Made by a program: the position numbers and the translations under genes. Under the pieces are notes generated by a model. It saw only the letters and a program-made list of their open reading frames with translations. It was not told the DNA's origin and ran no database searches. A stretch of 64,000 nucleotides of DNA from Watersipora subatra (lineage: Eukaryota > Bryozoa > Gymnolaemata > Cheilostomatida > Watersiporidae), in the NCBI RefSeq assembly GCF_963576615.1, contig NC_088708.1:45309196-45373195 (forward strand), given 5' to 3'. This document shows positions 23,910-36,593 of this stretch, piece by piece (position 1 is the first letter of the stretch; each line of letters opens with the position of its first letter).

Positions 23910-24816
23910 GCTAGGGCATTAACGGTTGGCAGTAACCTAAAGTTCTTGCAGTTCCTTGACCCTAAGGCGCAGGCCACTCCCTCATCACCTCTACCTTAGC
24001 AGGGTTAATAGACAGTCTGCCTTTGCTGAACATATGGTCCAGGTACTGGAATTTGGGCAAAAACAGCTTGTGTTTAGAAGGTTTCAGCTTGGTCCTTTGC
24101 AGCTTTTGGTAGATTTCCTTTAAATAGTGCATGCACATCTCAACGCGCTCTGTGAGCCTCTGGGTAGTAATTAGAATGAATGAATAAGGCTGACTTTTTT
24201 GGACTGACTAGGTCAGGCGTGTTAAAGAACTAGCTACCTGACAGCATATCCAATCTGTTATCTCTCTAAGATATCGGGTTTACGTGCTTTTTGGTAATTG
24301 CAATTAAATGCCGGCATCAATGCACAAACATCACTTCTTGTCTATCTTCCAGATCAGTACAACCAGAAAACTCCTGGCTTTACTGGTAGGCTCAACAAAG
24401 CCATACTCTAAAAGGTTTTGCACTTGTTTTTTTGATTTCGCCTCCTTATTTGGTCTGAGCCAGTGAAGGCTGTTGAATTGGCTAAGTCCTTTCTCGAGTG
24501 GTATGGAGGGCTTTACTTCAGAGGCACGTCTTACACTCTCATCACTTTTACTACTGAAGACAGAATTGTAACAGTTAACCGGTCGAGCAAGCTTTCTGCC
24601 TGACCTGGTTCTTGGTAGTTTGGTTTGGCTGCCTTGAATAAGACACTCTAGGTGAGCAAGCACTACTTCCTTCGATGTGGATTCTTTCATGGCTCCTATT
24701 GCCAAGGCCCTTTTGTCCTTTGTCTGCTGGCTGTTCATATTTGTATAGGTCCTAATAGTAGTGTCAGACTTGAGGGACATGAGTTGCCCTGTTAGGTTGC
24801 GACACTTTGCAACCAC
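23910..24816 (-). pseudogene. Reverse transcriptase fragments, palm missing
   Basis: A 161-codon open frame (24331-24816) ends with NLLEYGFVEPTSKARSFLVV, matching the start of Ty3/gypsy RT (ml-eg-IepS-SPwaspvvlv). After about 190 bp comes IYQKLQRTKLKPSKHKLFLP and YLDHMFSKGRLSINPAKVEV, the RT thumb. The block that should carry the Y-x-D-D catalytic box is not visible between them, and the spacing is too short for it. Confidence 0.8.
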
Positions 24817-25599
24817 GTGGCCATCCAGATCTGAGCTGTCGCTCAGGCTGGTTACCAGAGGTGGGCTGGTCGAGCAACCTTTTATCAGTGCCAGGCGCCA
24901 ATAGCTCTAAGCTGTGACCCGGCGGTAAATAGCCATTTCCACCCAGCCGGCATCCCCATCTTCCGTCAACTTGAATCTTGTTTTGCAGCAGGCAATCCTC
25001 TCTTGTTATACAAGTCAGTAGTTTTTGTCTATTTAGACCAAGGCGGGCTGAAATTCCAAAAAGCGCTGGTGAGTGACCAAAAGCGGTATCCTAAAATGGC
25101 GTTTTTACTAATGTGGCTTATCACAAAGGCTTACACCATATTTGTGTCTCATAGCCAAATGGTAAGGTGAATCGCTAAGGCTGTTCGTGGCCGTTGCTTT
25201 CTTGGAACTGTTCCTGCACTGTTCCTGGCGGATAATTGAGGTCTTGTTTACTCAAGAAGTTGGTTGGCAGTCAGTGTCCAATAGAAACTGGACGAGCCAG
25301 CATTTCCATCTTTTAGGAATTAATTGTCTTGTGGAGTAAGGTCGGCTCAGGCCTGCGCCATAGCTGAGTCCTCCTCACTGCACCCAGGAGAATTGAGCAT
25401 TTTCCTATGCTGCAGTAGAGCCAAATCACACAGTTGGGAGACTCCTGGTTTTATTTGTGCCTAATTTTTTTGCTAGCTTGGTCTGCTTCTCCAGGTGGAG
25501 GTCTGCTTTGCCAATTTTAAGGCAGGTTTCTGACTGCTCTTTTTCTAGAAGCTGGATCAGACCTTTGAAACCCTTAACTTCAGACCACTAGCTTCTCCA

Positions 25600-27180
25600 G
25601 GCTGAGCCTGGTTGGACCGTGTTTAGGACAAAAACCTTGGCCTAATGATGAGAATCTGTGGCCAATTTTGTGTTGGTCTTGTTTTTGTTCAGTACATTTC
25701 TCTTAAATTTAATGGAGATTAATGGTCATGTCTATGGTGTTTCAGTTTTTTTCAGAATCCAGATCAAGTTTTGGATAGGAATTAATGACATATCTTATCT
25801 AGGCGATTGAAAATGATACAGGTTAAGATCTGTCCCTCAATGGGCAAAAGGCAGATCTCTCTATAATTGCCACATTCTTGTCTATTGTCTTTTTTGAATA
25901 TGGGGAAAATTTGCATTATTCTAGTTTTCGGGTTTTAGCTCAGATTTTCAAATGTGTACAAGCATATCATGCAGCTTTTTTGCAATCATAATCTACCATG
26001 TTTCCAAACTTCTGCAGGAGTGCCACAGATACCAGGTGCTTTATTATCTATGGTGGACTAGATTACAATTTGGAGTTCTTCTAAACTTGGGATACTGTTT
26101 ATTTCTTTGTCGGCAATTATTCCTGGGAGTTGTTCAAATGCATTTTATCTACAGCTCTAGGCCCATGTATCAACTTGTCAAAGGGTTGGGCAAAGCACGC
26201 CATTGTATCGTCTTTGTCTTTCAATACTGTAGTCCCAACCTGGTCAAAAAGTTGAGCAGTTCCTTTTCTTTGAAATTTGTAAACTTCCCTTAGTCTACTG
26301 TAAAAATCCTTTATGCCATTTGTGTCCGCGACCTGTTGAAGAGTCTCTGTTTTTTCCTTCTACTTTTAAAAGTTCATTATATGGGTCCACTGTTACAATC
26401 GGTTTCTCGATTTTGCTAGAAAGACGGTATTAGTACAGGTTTCTCAAACCATTATTGTAGTTCACAGGCTTTAGCCTTGTTTCATTTACTAATCAGTTTA
26501 TTAAGCATATTATTATTTTCATCAAACCAATCTTGATGTTTTCACATTGGTTTTCTTAAAAACTCATATTCTTTTCATAGGTTACTGTTTTAACATCTTC
26601 CATATCTCTTTTACCGGTATATTGGTCTTTTCACTGCAAATTTATTGGTGTTCTCATCTATCTTCTTATAAAAATTTTGACAGCACTGAAAATCTCACAT
26701 TGAACACAAGCATGTTATTATCTGTAACACAATCAGAACCTTTTATGACTCTGGTGTGAAGCACATCATTCAGATCTGATTGTCTGGTAATGATGTAGTT
26801 TAGCAGGTGCCATTGCTTTGACTCTGGGTGCATCCAGGTATTTTGGCAATGTTCTTTACACTTGAAAATAGTGTTTGTGTTGACCAGCTTGCATTCTGAA
26901 CAGAAACTCAGGAAATGTTGACCATGTGAAGTTCATTAAATGAACAAATGAAGCAAATTTTGCCTGTACTTAGTTCTCCATGACAAGAGGCCAATCTTCT
27001 AACCCGTCTTTATACTAGTATTCAGGTCTTCTGCAATAATTAACTTTTGAGTAACAGAGACACTACAGTTACTGTAGATACTCGCCATCGTTAGTGAAAA
27101 TCTATATGACCACAGAATTTCATGGCTGCCATCACTTGTCAGATCAAGTGTTATTAACCCCACTAGGTAACATAGAGTTC
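25600..27180 (-). mobile_element. Degenerate non-LTR retrotransposon (endonuclease + RT)
   Basis: Minus-strand fragments run from high to low coordinates. The end of an apurinic-type endonuclease comes first (about 26710-26880: NTWMHPESKQWHLLNYIITR, then GSDCVTDNNML). Next is the linker motif HQDWFDENNNMLNKLIS (about 26490-26545), then TTVLKDKDDTMACFAQPF (about 26220). RT follows, with PSLEELQ, NKAPG and GTPAEVWKHG (about 26020-26120), IFPIFKKDNRQECGNYREIC (about 25860-25920) and the RT block ending near 25690. Stops and frameshifts occur throughout and no FADD box survives, because the element is truncated where the Ty3/gypsy remains begin. The open frame on the plus strand at 25952-26293 is a shadow of it. 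Confidence 0.85.
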
Positions 27181-27530
27181 AAAAAGTCATCTGGCTAGCA
27201 TCACTTGCCCCCTCCTATCCTTTACAATTTGGATTCTTTCTCAGTCCCAAACAAGCCAAGGCCTGCAACAAGCCAATCATATCCCTGAAGTAACTTTATT
27301 GGTCTCTTTCATTTTCGAGTGTTATAAGTTTACTCGAATAGTTTGTTGCATGCTGAGTGCATTAGCAATGTTATACACGTGGGAAATTATAAGTGTTGAT
27401 AGGATAGAAAATAGAGCTCGTTTTATTTGCATACGCAGAGTTGTTTTCTCTCTACTAGTTCTTTTTACTTGTAGCGAGCTCTACTTATTTTGGAAAAATT
27501 AGTGAGTCCGTCTCAACATTTTTTAGCGTA

Positions 27531-27538
27531 ACTTCCGG
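27531..27538 (-). promoter_or_regulatory. ETS-type site upstream of CLUAP1
   Basis: ACTTCCGG (CCGGAAGT on the other strand) sits 78 bp before the CLUAP1 start codon in a short CpG-richer patch (27530-27600), a common arrangement near transcription starts of widely expressed genes. Based on motif only. Confidence 0.3.
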
Positions 27539-27615
27539 CGTCGCATTCCTTAGCTCCCGCTCGAGTTTGACAAAAGTAATTGGACAATAGTGCTCGATCT
27601 CGCTTTATACTAATT

Positions 27616-30600
27616 ATGTCGTTCCGAGATTTGCGAAGTGAGTTACATATATTAAACAATTTTGTCCTAGGTCATTTAGAATAAATTAATTCAATAATTT
27701 ATTGTTATGGCCATTGGAAGTCACTTTTTCAGACGTGTGCAGTAATAAAGTGGATTTATTGTGTCAAAATAATTTCTTTCACTAAATGATACATTACTAT
27801 GTTTTATAATTAACCACTTTAATTAACGATGCGTGTAACTGAATTATTAAAAATCATAAACAAAATTGTAAAGTATTTCCTAATTAGCTCAATGTTATCA
27901 ATGTTTTATGTATATATTGATTGTGTTGAATTATTTCATTGCCTTACTTTTAGCCACGATTATTTTATGTTTACAGATTTTACAGAGATGATGAGGGCAT
28001 TGGGCTATCCACGGCTCATTTCGATGGAGAACTTTCGGCAGCCTAACTTTCCACTAGTTGCTGAAGTATTAATTTGGCTTGTTAAAAGGTAATACTTGGC
28101 ATTTTAGCATTTTAGCATTTGAAAGTGAATAGTCGAAGTCGCTGTAGCTGACACCCATAAGCACGTTCTATTTGTTGCAGGTATGACCCAAATGCAGATC
28201 TGCCAGATGACACTGAGACAGAGCAAGATCGGGTCATCTTCATTAAATCTGTTTCTCAGTTCATGGTAGGTCTGTAAGGATCAGTAATTTTTCATGCGCT
28301 TTGAACAAACCTTTACTTTTTGTGGTTCTATCACATGAAGCCATTCATTAAAAGCTGTTAGAGTTCCAAAGGCTTAGCTGTAGTGTTATTAGCATAACGT
28401 TGAGACTCTTGCCATTGTTCAGTCTAGCTTCGGTTTGTGAACATCGCAGATCTCAAACAATTTACACTCAAAAATAATTTCAGGTTTTATTAGCTACAGA
28501 TGCTAAATCAAATTTTGAAGCTTGAACATTGCTGGAGACTCCGTTATCGCTCAGTTGCCAACTAAAGTTGTCTCGCATTCGGCGTTTTATTCGGGCATAC
28601 CTTTTTTAGTTTGCAAAAGGCCGACTGCATTTATTATTTTGCATAGTATAATATTGTATTTTTTTATTAAATACAAGCTATTTCTACAATTGTTATTCTT
28701 TTAAATCTGGGGAAAAGAGATTAGGGTATAGGCTGCTACAAATACGACAATACATTTTCCAGTCTCACCTTTTTTTATTTATGAAGTATTTATGATAAAT
28801 TCAGTGTACTTAATATTACCTGCACTCGTAATGCACATTTTACACATAATGGCGTTATTTCGATTGCTTGATATAAAATAAATATATATAATATTACAAA
28901 AAAGTCTGTAGGGAAGGTCTTATGTGGAATCAAAATGAGATGGTCCAACTACAGGAATAATGCAAATATTAGAAAGTACCAGAAAAATATGGTATAAAAG
29001 GCCTAACAAGCATACTAAGAATTCAAATTTATGCTGTAGCATGCAGCATATTGCTTAAGCGCATGCTTGGCTGTAAATAGTCAGGCATACTATATTTTCT
29101 TTGATTATTTCTCGCAAGCTGGTTTATTATCAGCAACTTTTCTTTAGAAGGTCACAAGGTTTTAGTTATTGGATTTCACAATTTCCATTCATTTTCTTTG
29201 TTTTTAAGTTTTGATAGCAAACTGTTTTGATTGTTGAGTTTAATTTCAAAATTTTCATCCAATTTGAGATAATTTTTTATTTTAAACTGAACTGTTTTAC
29301 CGAATGTTCTTGATCGATTTAACTCTTTGTACCCAAATTATCTTCCTATAATAGTCATGCTTTGATTGTGATCTGGCAGGCCTTGAAAGCTCACATAAAG
29401 CTGAACACAAAGAGGCTGTATTCTGCCGATGGTTATGCAGTCAAAGAACTCCTCAAGGTCACCACTGTTCTCTACACAGCTATGAAGAGCAATGACTCTG
29501 ATCAGCAAGGCCTTGATACAGTTGAAGATGAAAATGACATGCTTGCCTATGACATCTCCTCTCGAGTGAGTTTTCCTACTGTGTAACATGGCATTTCTTG
29601 AACTCAGTCTGCCTATTTTTATCTGGACATTTTGTGCAGTTTTCGCAAGATTACAGACGCGGATTGATGCCAAACATTTATGTAATAGTAAACATTTTGC
29701 CATTTAAAAAGTATCGACCTCATAAAAAGCTGTTTGTTCTTCTACTTTTTTGACCTGATAGTACAATTTACCAAAACTGTCACAGTAATAAGCAGCAAGT
29801 TGTTGCATAAGAGACCTACCTAGCTCTATTGAAATATACAAAAATCAAATTTATTTTTATGACTTCAGTTATATTTACTCCAAAAACCAAAGTGAATATA
29901 GATTTTATCCAAAATTTTGACATGCTAAAATTGTATTTTTACAGGTATTTGTTTTCATTCTCACCGTACTGCAGCCATTTTAGAATCAATAGCTTTTTTA
30001 CGCCATGTTTTAGTAATGTTCACTATTTTAATCCAAATATTTTCGAATAAGTTTTTGCTATATTTACTGAATAAGCCTTAAATTTAGTTGACAGGAGAAC
30101 TTTGCAACATTTATTTGGGCATTCTACAACCTGTATATCATACAAATGGCACCTCCTTTCCTTTCCATGTGCGTTGTATTTGTAATACAAGTGAATTATC
30201 CATACTATAACAAGTTTTGCAGCGCTTTTAAGCTTTTGGGTATACGCCATTTTTGTTGCACTCCATCCAACACATGCTGACTTTTGATGGCTGTCATCCA
30301 CCCACACAACAGCTTAAAAATGTTTTAAAAATTAAACCATGAAATATCTTTCACTAATAGTTCAGGTTAGTTGTTATAAGAAATTTGTACTGCAATTATA
30401 TATATTCAAGGAGCCAAATTTAGTTAAAGTTTTCAAAGCTTTAAACCACGCATCCTTTAGTGTTTGTTGTCGTTAATAGTCATTTCCAGATATTAGATGA
30501 GTTGTCTCATAGTAGACTGCAATTTGTTTCTTATTAATGAATAAGTGGTTTCTAGTTACAGACGAGTTGTCTCTTAGTAGGGGGACAAGTTGTCTCTTAG

Positions 30601-33600
30601 TAGAGGACGACTTGTCTCTTAGTAAGGGACAAATTTTCTATTAGTAGCCAATGAATGATCTCTTGGTAAAGGCTGTTTTTTCTTTTGTTAAGAGATGCTT
30701 TTTGTTTATTGTGAAAGACAGTTTTGGGTGGTCTCCATTGTAAAAGATTTTGAATTGTCTTCTCAACCGAATTATATCTTGTAATCTTACAGAACACACA
30801 AGTACATTTGTCTTATCGTTGTAGATAGGAGAGCTGAAAGAAGCTCGCAGGCTTGCTTCAGAGATCACTAGTAAGGGGGCCGGGCTTTACGACCTGCTAG
30901 GCAAGGAGGTAGAACTTAGAGATGCTAGGTCAACTGTCATAGCCCGATCCTTGGAAATTAATGAGGTTGAGGGAAGTCTACAAAAATCTGTAAAAGCTGT
31001 AGAGGTGAGTGTGTAACGGTTTGGACTAATCTATTTTGTCATTTTATACTATACTAGTATCCTGGCAGTTTTAAGGGCCATAAGAGATAGTCAGGTGTGC
31101 CAATAAAGAACAGAGAATAGTTATGTGCACAATAATTCTAAAGAGTGGCAGGCAAATGATTGGTGCAGGTGGTAAGTAGAGTGTCAGTCCATGATGCTGA
31201 AAGTTGTGGGTTCGAATCCCGTACAATCCAATCTTTTTTCTCAATCTCCAATCGTGGCTTGGGATGGACATGGCTCTTATTATAATAAGGTTTCTCTATT
31301 TCTATCTCATTTGGTGTCAACGTGAGGTGAGTCATCAACAGGGGATGTGGAGTTAGTTTGCGAGGATCAACCTACTGTTACTGTTGCTATAAATAGATCT
31401 CTCAATCCTATGATAGATTATTGAATATTCCTCAGCATTGCTAATGGAAGTGATTGTTTTATAAACTCCTGTTCTTTTCACTCCCACTTACAATTCGTTC
31501 TTTTCACTACTACATACAATTGTTTTCTCTCCGAATAACTTGGATTGTCTTTTCAGCAACTGATAGTCATTCTAGATAGTGGAACTGTTGTCATTAGGTT
31601 GATTCATGACCTTTTTACCTAACGCCGATACTTATCATTCATTAACATGTTTGTTCTGCCAAGCTTTTTAATCAATTCGTAGAACTAATAAAATACTATA
31701 CAAGAAGTTGTCTGCTCTTTTGAATAGTGGTTTTAATGATAATTTTAATTTTGTGATTTTTAGCTAGTAATATACTGGTCAAATGAACTGAACTGTGAGT
31801 CGGTTTAACTGGTCGTGGATCAACTGAACCACAGCTGTTCCTCTAAAAAGTAGCAGTTGTGGTTCAGAGGTTGGGGCGCCGGCTTATGATCAATAGGTAG
31901 GTGGTTTGAGTCACATGACCATTGGTGGGGTTAGGAAGGGCATTCAACCACAATTGCTCCTGTGCCAAATCTGGTCTGGTCGTCGGCGACTAAACCGGCT
32001 CCCCATCTGCACTCCAGCGTGGATGAGGAGGCTGGCTAGTAGCCCTGTAAGACTAAAATCAAAACCTGAGAAAGGGCGGATGAGCTCCTTTGCGAACGAA
32101 CGGCCAGTTAGATAGAGATGGTGTCTCAATAAAAACACCCAACAGAAGGCAATAGCAAACCACTGTTAAAACCTGCCAAAAAAAGTCATGGTTATAGGAA
32201 GTGGGGGAACCATGATCACCTACGTCCTCACAGGACATGGTACTCAGAAGGAGATATATATAGTATACACACCTACCATTATTTTAATATAGACTTAAAT
32301 TTACTAAACAAGCCTTTGCTAGTAAGCAGATTATAAATAATTATGATGAACAACTGTTCGTTGCTTATTATTCTGCACCTAATTAAGAATTGTGTTTCCT
32401 TCAGTTTTAGTTGGAGAGTGAGCTGACAACTCATGCTATTTTATGGTCGTTCGTTGAAGTCATGCACCCTGGTCTTTAAACAATATTCTAATAATCATTA
32501 TGTTTAAATACTGATTGAACAGATGATGTATTGTGTTACTACATGTATTGTCTACTAGAGCCCTAGTTTATTCTGTACACGAGGTTACTGGGTACTTGAA
32601 CAGAATGATATAAAGAAGACACACAACATGCTCAATAATGTGGCATCTGATGAAGCCAATCTCGAAGCTAAAATTGAGAAAAAGAGGTCAGAGCTGGAGA
32701 GGAATGAGAAGCGACTGGCGACTCTGCAGACAGTTCGACCAGCATATATGGATGAGTACGACAAACTCGAGGAAGAACTTTCATCTATGTGAGTAATTTG
32801 CCCTTTGACTGTTTTTTTTCCTTTCGAACAGTCAACATACGGAGTCGTTAGGAGCGACCAGACAGCTCTGAACACATGATGATATTTCTGCCCTCTGCTC
32901 AACATGTTCAGCATTTTATTTATCTTTTCAGATATCAAGACTATCTGGTCAAGTTTCGAAATCTCTCTTTTCTGGAACATCAGGTCGAGGAGTACAGCAA
33001 ACAGGAGCAGGAAAAGATTGAGGTGGGAAGCTTTCTGTGTGGTACATAAGATCAGTTTTTAAGAATCAGCTTTATTAAAGTTCATTTGTCCACCTTTTGT
33101 ATCTCTTCATCGATATTTCTGTTTATAACAGGAGGCTGAATTAACTATACGCAAGATCTCAGATCGCCTGAAGGATGATGAACGTAAAAACCGAGCTCTC
33201 GCTCCTGATGAAGATCGTAAGTGTCCTAATTCTAGTTTTTCCTTTCTCTATTCCTCTTACATCCTTTATCCTGACCACTTCCATGTTTCACCCTCTATTT
33301 TTACATATAGTTCACGCCCTCTTACATATAATGTACCTCTCACCATCCATGCTTATATCTACCTCTCATTCTATTGCACTTACATCTTCTGTCATGATCA
33401 TGTCATCTACTTTAACTTCTCTCTTTGCCCTAGTCTCCCTTTTTCCCTATTGCCAATTTTTACACTAACCCTTGCTTCATTTCCAAACTTAGCAAACTCC
33501 TGTACTAGCAAATCACTTCGTATCTCTTTTTCTACATGTACATTGTTTTAGAAGCAATTATGAGCTATGGATTGTGTTACTCCATATTTAAATCAGCGGC

Positions 33601-35689
33601 AACTTCGGTTAGAAAGCCTTTTACTTGATACACCTTGGTAGTCTCTTTTATTTAAAGTGGGAATGAATGATGATTCATTCGAGGATGGCAGTGACCAAGC
33701 AAGAGTTTCTAGACCGAGGCCCTCTCATGGTAGAGGCGCCGGTGGACGAGGAGATGCAAGCATGCAACTAAACCAACAACAGAGCATGTCCATGTACCCT
33801 GATGAGGACGATGATGATGATGAGGAGGATGAAAATGTAAGATTTGAAAATTTTGCATACCGCTTGGGCAGACAAATTTTTTTTAATAATACCAATCTTC
33901 ACGCAGAGGCAAAATCATAGTGTTGATATTTTAAATCAACAGGGTATAATTTTTTCACTGCAATATAACGTTAGCCATTTCATCGCTCGATGCTGCAGTT
34001 ATCACAAACTTATTTCAAGTTGTTTTTGTTGCATATACAGACAACCCCAAGTACAAAAGTCTGATCACAAAATAAGCAATCAAGTAAAGCAGTCAGCAAT
34101 GATAATACGAACATTGACAAAGGAGTTTTAGTGCAACTTGGATGGTTATGAGTGCCTGTCTTTACTCGTGTGTTTCGCTTTGTTGCAACGGATGATATAA
34201 ATGGTAACCAAGTAGGTAGTAGGTCTTCTATGATTGCCTACTTAATTTACAGAATCCTAAGTTATACAGAGTAGAGCATTGATTTTACTGTTGTATGATG
34301 AAAGCAACAAAGTGCAATGACATATTAGAGCATATTGACTACTCAACTGGTATATGACCTATGTACCATTCATTAAATTAATCCACCTGATCACAAAACT
34401 GCATTATTTTTGTTTCCTGGTTAGTAAGAATGTACTAGTATGGACAATATCACTCTATGGCTCATCTTAGACATTGAAGGCCAACCTTGCCTGTTGCACT
34501 CTTCCATTAGAGGATGTCATATATAAAAGTCAAGTAAGTCTAGTTGCAAACTGTCGTAGAAATGTTGCTGAGGGACGCTTATGTTATAGAACCAACATTA
34601 GGAATGTAACAGCAAAAGCAGAGCATGTTAAACATCATAGCACTATTCTGAGCAATATAGGAAAGAGTTAAAATTCTACCATTTTACAAAGTCTGTTTCA
34701 AATCAACGGCATACATCCAAATCAAACAGCACCAGCGTAACACTTAAATAGGCATGTCATGATCTGCAAGATGTCAATGGGCCGGCCAATATTGATGGTA
34801 GATATACAACTTTCTGTGGTGTCATGTGGCAACATAAATCTGATTTATGTACTCAAACATTGTGTTGAAGCTTGTTTTGTTAATATCTTGTCGGGTGTTA
34901 GCATCCGCAATTATATATATGATCTGTAGGCTGCCTTCACTTAGCACTACCATACTAAATGATACTCCATGCTAGTAGTATCAGCTCACTAATCATTTTT
35001 CACAGTAACCTGTACGGCATTGAATCGGATAGTATTAGCTTCATAATAATGTTTTTTGGTCTTTAATCAGGATGGAGCACATAAACAACGAGTAACATCT
35101 ATTCTAGATAATCTGAAATAATCATTGCTAAGCTAAGTTGCATGCTCTTATCTTATCCTATCCAATACACCCTCAAACAAGTTTATACCAAAATAAATCT
35201 AGCGAGTTAAAATTTGACTTCTGTTGCTGAGCAAGTGATACCACAGGCCAGTACCTCTCTTGTAGTGTCAGCGCCTAAACTAGCTTAAGATTAATTTTGT
35301 TAGATAATTCCCGCTATTGGCATTGACCCACATTCTCTTTTTTAAAAACCAACATGTACCAGCATTCAAATCTGTGGAAGAAGGGTGATAACTCTATAGG
35401 TGAAGCTAGCATATCATATCACTAAAACAAATGGTTTAGTGTGACAATCTTCTCCAACAAGAAAACTATAGAGTTCATTAGTTGTTATAACATCAGTTGC
35501 TTACCCATGAAGAAAAACAAGAGCTACATATTAATTTTTGTTTTGTAGCAGGATGAGTCGATGGGCAGTGTAATACTGGATGGAGACGACGATGAGGAGG
35601 ATGACGATGATGATGAGGATGATGATGATAGCGAAGACATGATTGGGATGAATCCCGGAGCGGAAGAAGATGACGAGGATGATTTCTAA
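27616..35689 (+). CDS. CLUAP1: CLUAP1 / IFT38, intraflagellar transport protein
   Basis: Ten coding exons: 27616-27637, 27977-28088, 28181-28265, 29380-29565, 30825-31004, 32604-32788, 32932-33022, 33132-33216, 33658-33836, 35552-35689. All introns are GT-AG, phase is kept throughout, and the product is 420 residues, close to vertebrate CLUAP1 (about 413). It starts [20 protein letters not shown]. Residues ~8-135 form the calponin-homology-like N-terminal domain ([32 protein letters not shown]). Residues ~140-315 are coiled coil with the signatures [17 protein letters not shown] and [15 protein letters not shown]. The last ~60 residues are a polyacidic Asp/Glu tail, usual for the family. In the family this is a subunit of IFT complex B that acts in cilium assembly. 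The last exon could start three bases earlier (35549, adding one Gln). Introns 4 and 5 hold a minisatellite and SINEs. The start ATG is the family start and has an in-phase donor (gtgagt). Confidence 0.97.
30495..30690 (+). repeat. Degenerate ~23-bp minisatellite in CLUAP1 intron 4
   Basis: The repeated words gacgagttgtctcttagtag, gacaagttgtctcttagtag and acgacttgtctcttagtaag, then a decayed copy, form about 4 good units (30558-30645) with weaker relatives on both sides. Confidence 0.75.
31145..31300 (+). mobile_element. tRNA-derived SINE in CLUAP1 intron 5
   Basis: The head has Pol III boxes (A-like: ggtggtaagtagagtgtc; B: gggttcgaatcccg, a perfect T-arm). The anticodon stem tcagt/gctga encloses a 7-nt loop ccatgat. 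The acceptor stem does not pair, so it is not a functional tRNA. The body, with ccaatcgtggcttgggatgg, is shared with 16150-16265. Confidence 0.7.
31850..32265 (+). mobile_element. Second, longer SINE-like element in CLUAP1 intron 5
   Basis: The head has A-like (gtggttcagaggttggggcg) and B-like (ggtttgagtcaca) Pol III boxes about 50 bp apart. The GC-richer body includes cccaacagaaggcaatagca, aaccactg and a tail around accatgatcacctacgtcc, a layout known from SINE families with a conserved central core in invertebrates. It ends in an A/T-rich tract at about 32250. The small open frames here are on the SINE, not a gene. Confidence 0.65.
33230..33480 (+). other. Strand-asymmetric pyrimidine-rich tract in CLUAP1 intron 8
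   Basis: About 250 bases of the plus strand are strongly biased to C and T with few G (stretches such as ttcctttctctattcctctt), far longer than a splice polypyrimidine tract. Low-complexity; no period seen. Confidence 0.6.
33837..35551 (+). other. CLUAP1 intron 9
   Basis: The longest intron of the gene (1.7 kb), ending ttgttttgtagcag. The open frames inside (33844-34131, 34474-34671) have no splice context that would add a phase-consistent cassette exon, and no family motif. Confidence 0.6.
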
Positions 35690-36593
35690 TAGAGACAAAA
35701 CGCGGTCAATATTTACCCATGGAGTTATCATTTAGAGGTGTCTATAAACAGGAGGCCGCAAAACACAACATTCCATCCATTACACAATATATTGTATGCT
35801 TAGTCACTATGTATCCATTCGTCTGTTACTTGGACAATTCAAATACACCGCTTCAATGGCTAGTGACATAAATATGTTAACAGTGCAGTAACCAAATTTA
35901 ACTTTCCAGTAATTATGAGTAATCGTATGATTACATAATTTGCTAATACTGAGAAATTAAAATACAAGCATGGTGAGTCAATTAAATTTGCGAGTAAGGT
36001 AAATGTGAGTCAGTATATGTAACAGCATGAGTACATGTGTAACATATCATATAGTACACCGAAGACCTCACTTGCAACACAAACACATGGCTATATGCAT
36101 AGCTAGGCAGTGGCATGAAGGTAAACATACGGTCGTACAACAGCTTGGGCATTGTTCATAGTAAAGAAGTACATCGCATACACTATGCAAGCCAGCTGTG
36201 TATATGCATACATACAGCCAAGTATAATACATATAGCTATGTACACAATGCTCATACTAGCAGGTCAAGTACATACAGCTACGAGCAATACTACTTGCGG
36301 TGTACAATACATAGTTATGTATATGATACAAATAGCTACAAGTACAAGACATACAGCCATGTGTACAATACATACAGCCATGCGCATAATACATACAGCC
36401 ATGTGTACAATACATAAAGCTATGTGTACAATAAGTACAGCCTTGTGTACAATACTTATGTTTACGGATAAAACGAATATTTTCAAAGACCTACTGGCAT
36501 GAATATTATACTTGAGTATAGTGGACAGCAGAGCATAAATGGAAGTGCTCCACTACCAGTTGATTAAAAATATAAAAATATGCAAAAATTCGG
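35690..36593. other. Intergenic region between convergent CLUAP1 and CK1
   Basis: Contains the CLUAP1 3-prime untranslated region, with an ATTAAA at 35956-35961 as a possible polyadenylation signal, then a degenerate minisatellite. Confidence 0.5.
36200..36460. repeat. Degenerate ~24-bp minisatellite
   Basis: Variants of acatacagccatgtgtacaa recur about every 24-25 bases, clearest at 36345-36455. The array makes long open frames on both strands (Tyr/His/Thr-rich), which are by-products of the repeat. Confidence 0.8.

Larger units (their letters stand above)
21000..24960 (-). mobile_element. Degenerate Ty3/gypsy LTR retrotransposon, pol region
   Basis: Minus-strand fragments appear in the canonical Ty3/gypsy order: RT start (24331-24640), RT thumb/connection (about 23910-24145), RNase H (about 23450-23860), integrase zinc finger (about 22566-22680), integrase core (about 22200-22512), and a downstream integrase/C-terminal block (about 21990-22090). 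Frames are broken by many stops and shifts. The protease/gag side (24.8-25.5 kb) is unrecognisable and no LTR pair was found. The boundaries given are approximate. Confidence 0.85.

Noticed and set aside
25952-26293. 113-codon plus-strand open frame
   Set aside because: The minus strand of the same stretch carries clear LINE reverse-transcriptase motifs, so this is a shadow.
27325-27350. Possible RFX X-box upstream of the ciliary gene CLUAP1 (gttgcatgctgag)
   Set aside because: Only a half-site agrees with the consensus and the second half is poor.
31165-31235. Possible tRNA gene (perfect T-arm, paired anticodon stem)
   Set aside because: The acceptor stem does not pair, and the sequence continues into a repeat body shared with another locus: a SINE.
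33844-34671. Open frames in CLUAP1 intron 9
   Set aside because: Including them would break phase or the acidic-tail continuity between exons 9 and 10.
36115-36502. 100-116-codon open frames rich in His, Tyr and Thr
   Set aside because: Produced by the 24-bp minisatellite between CLUAP1 and CK1; no splice or start support.
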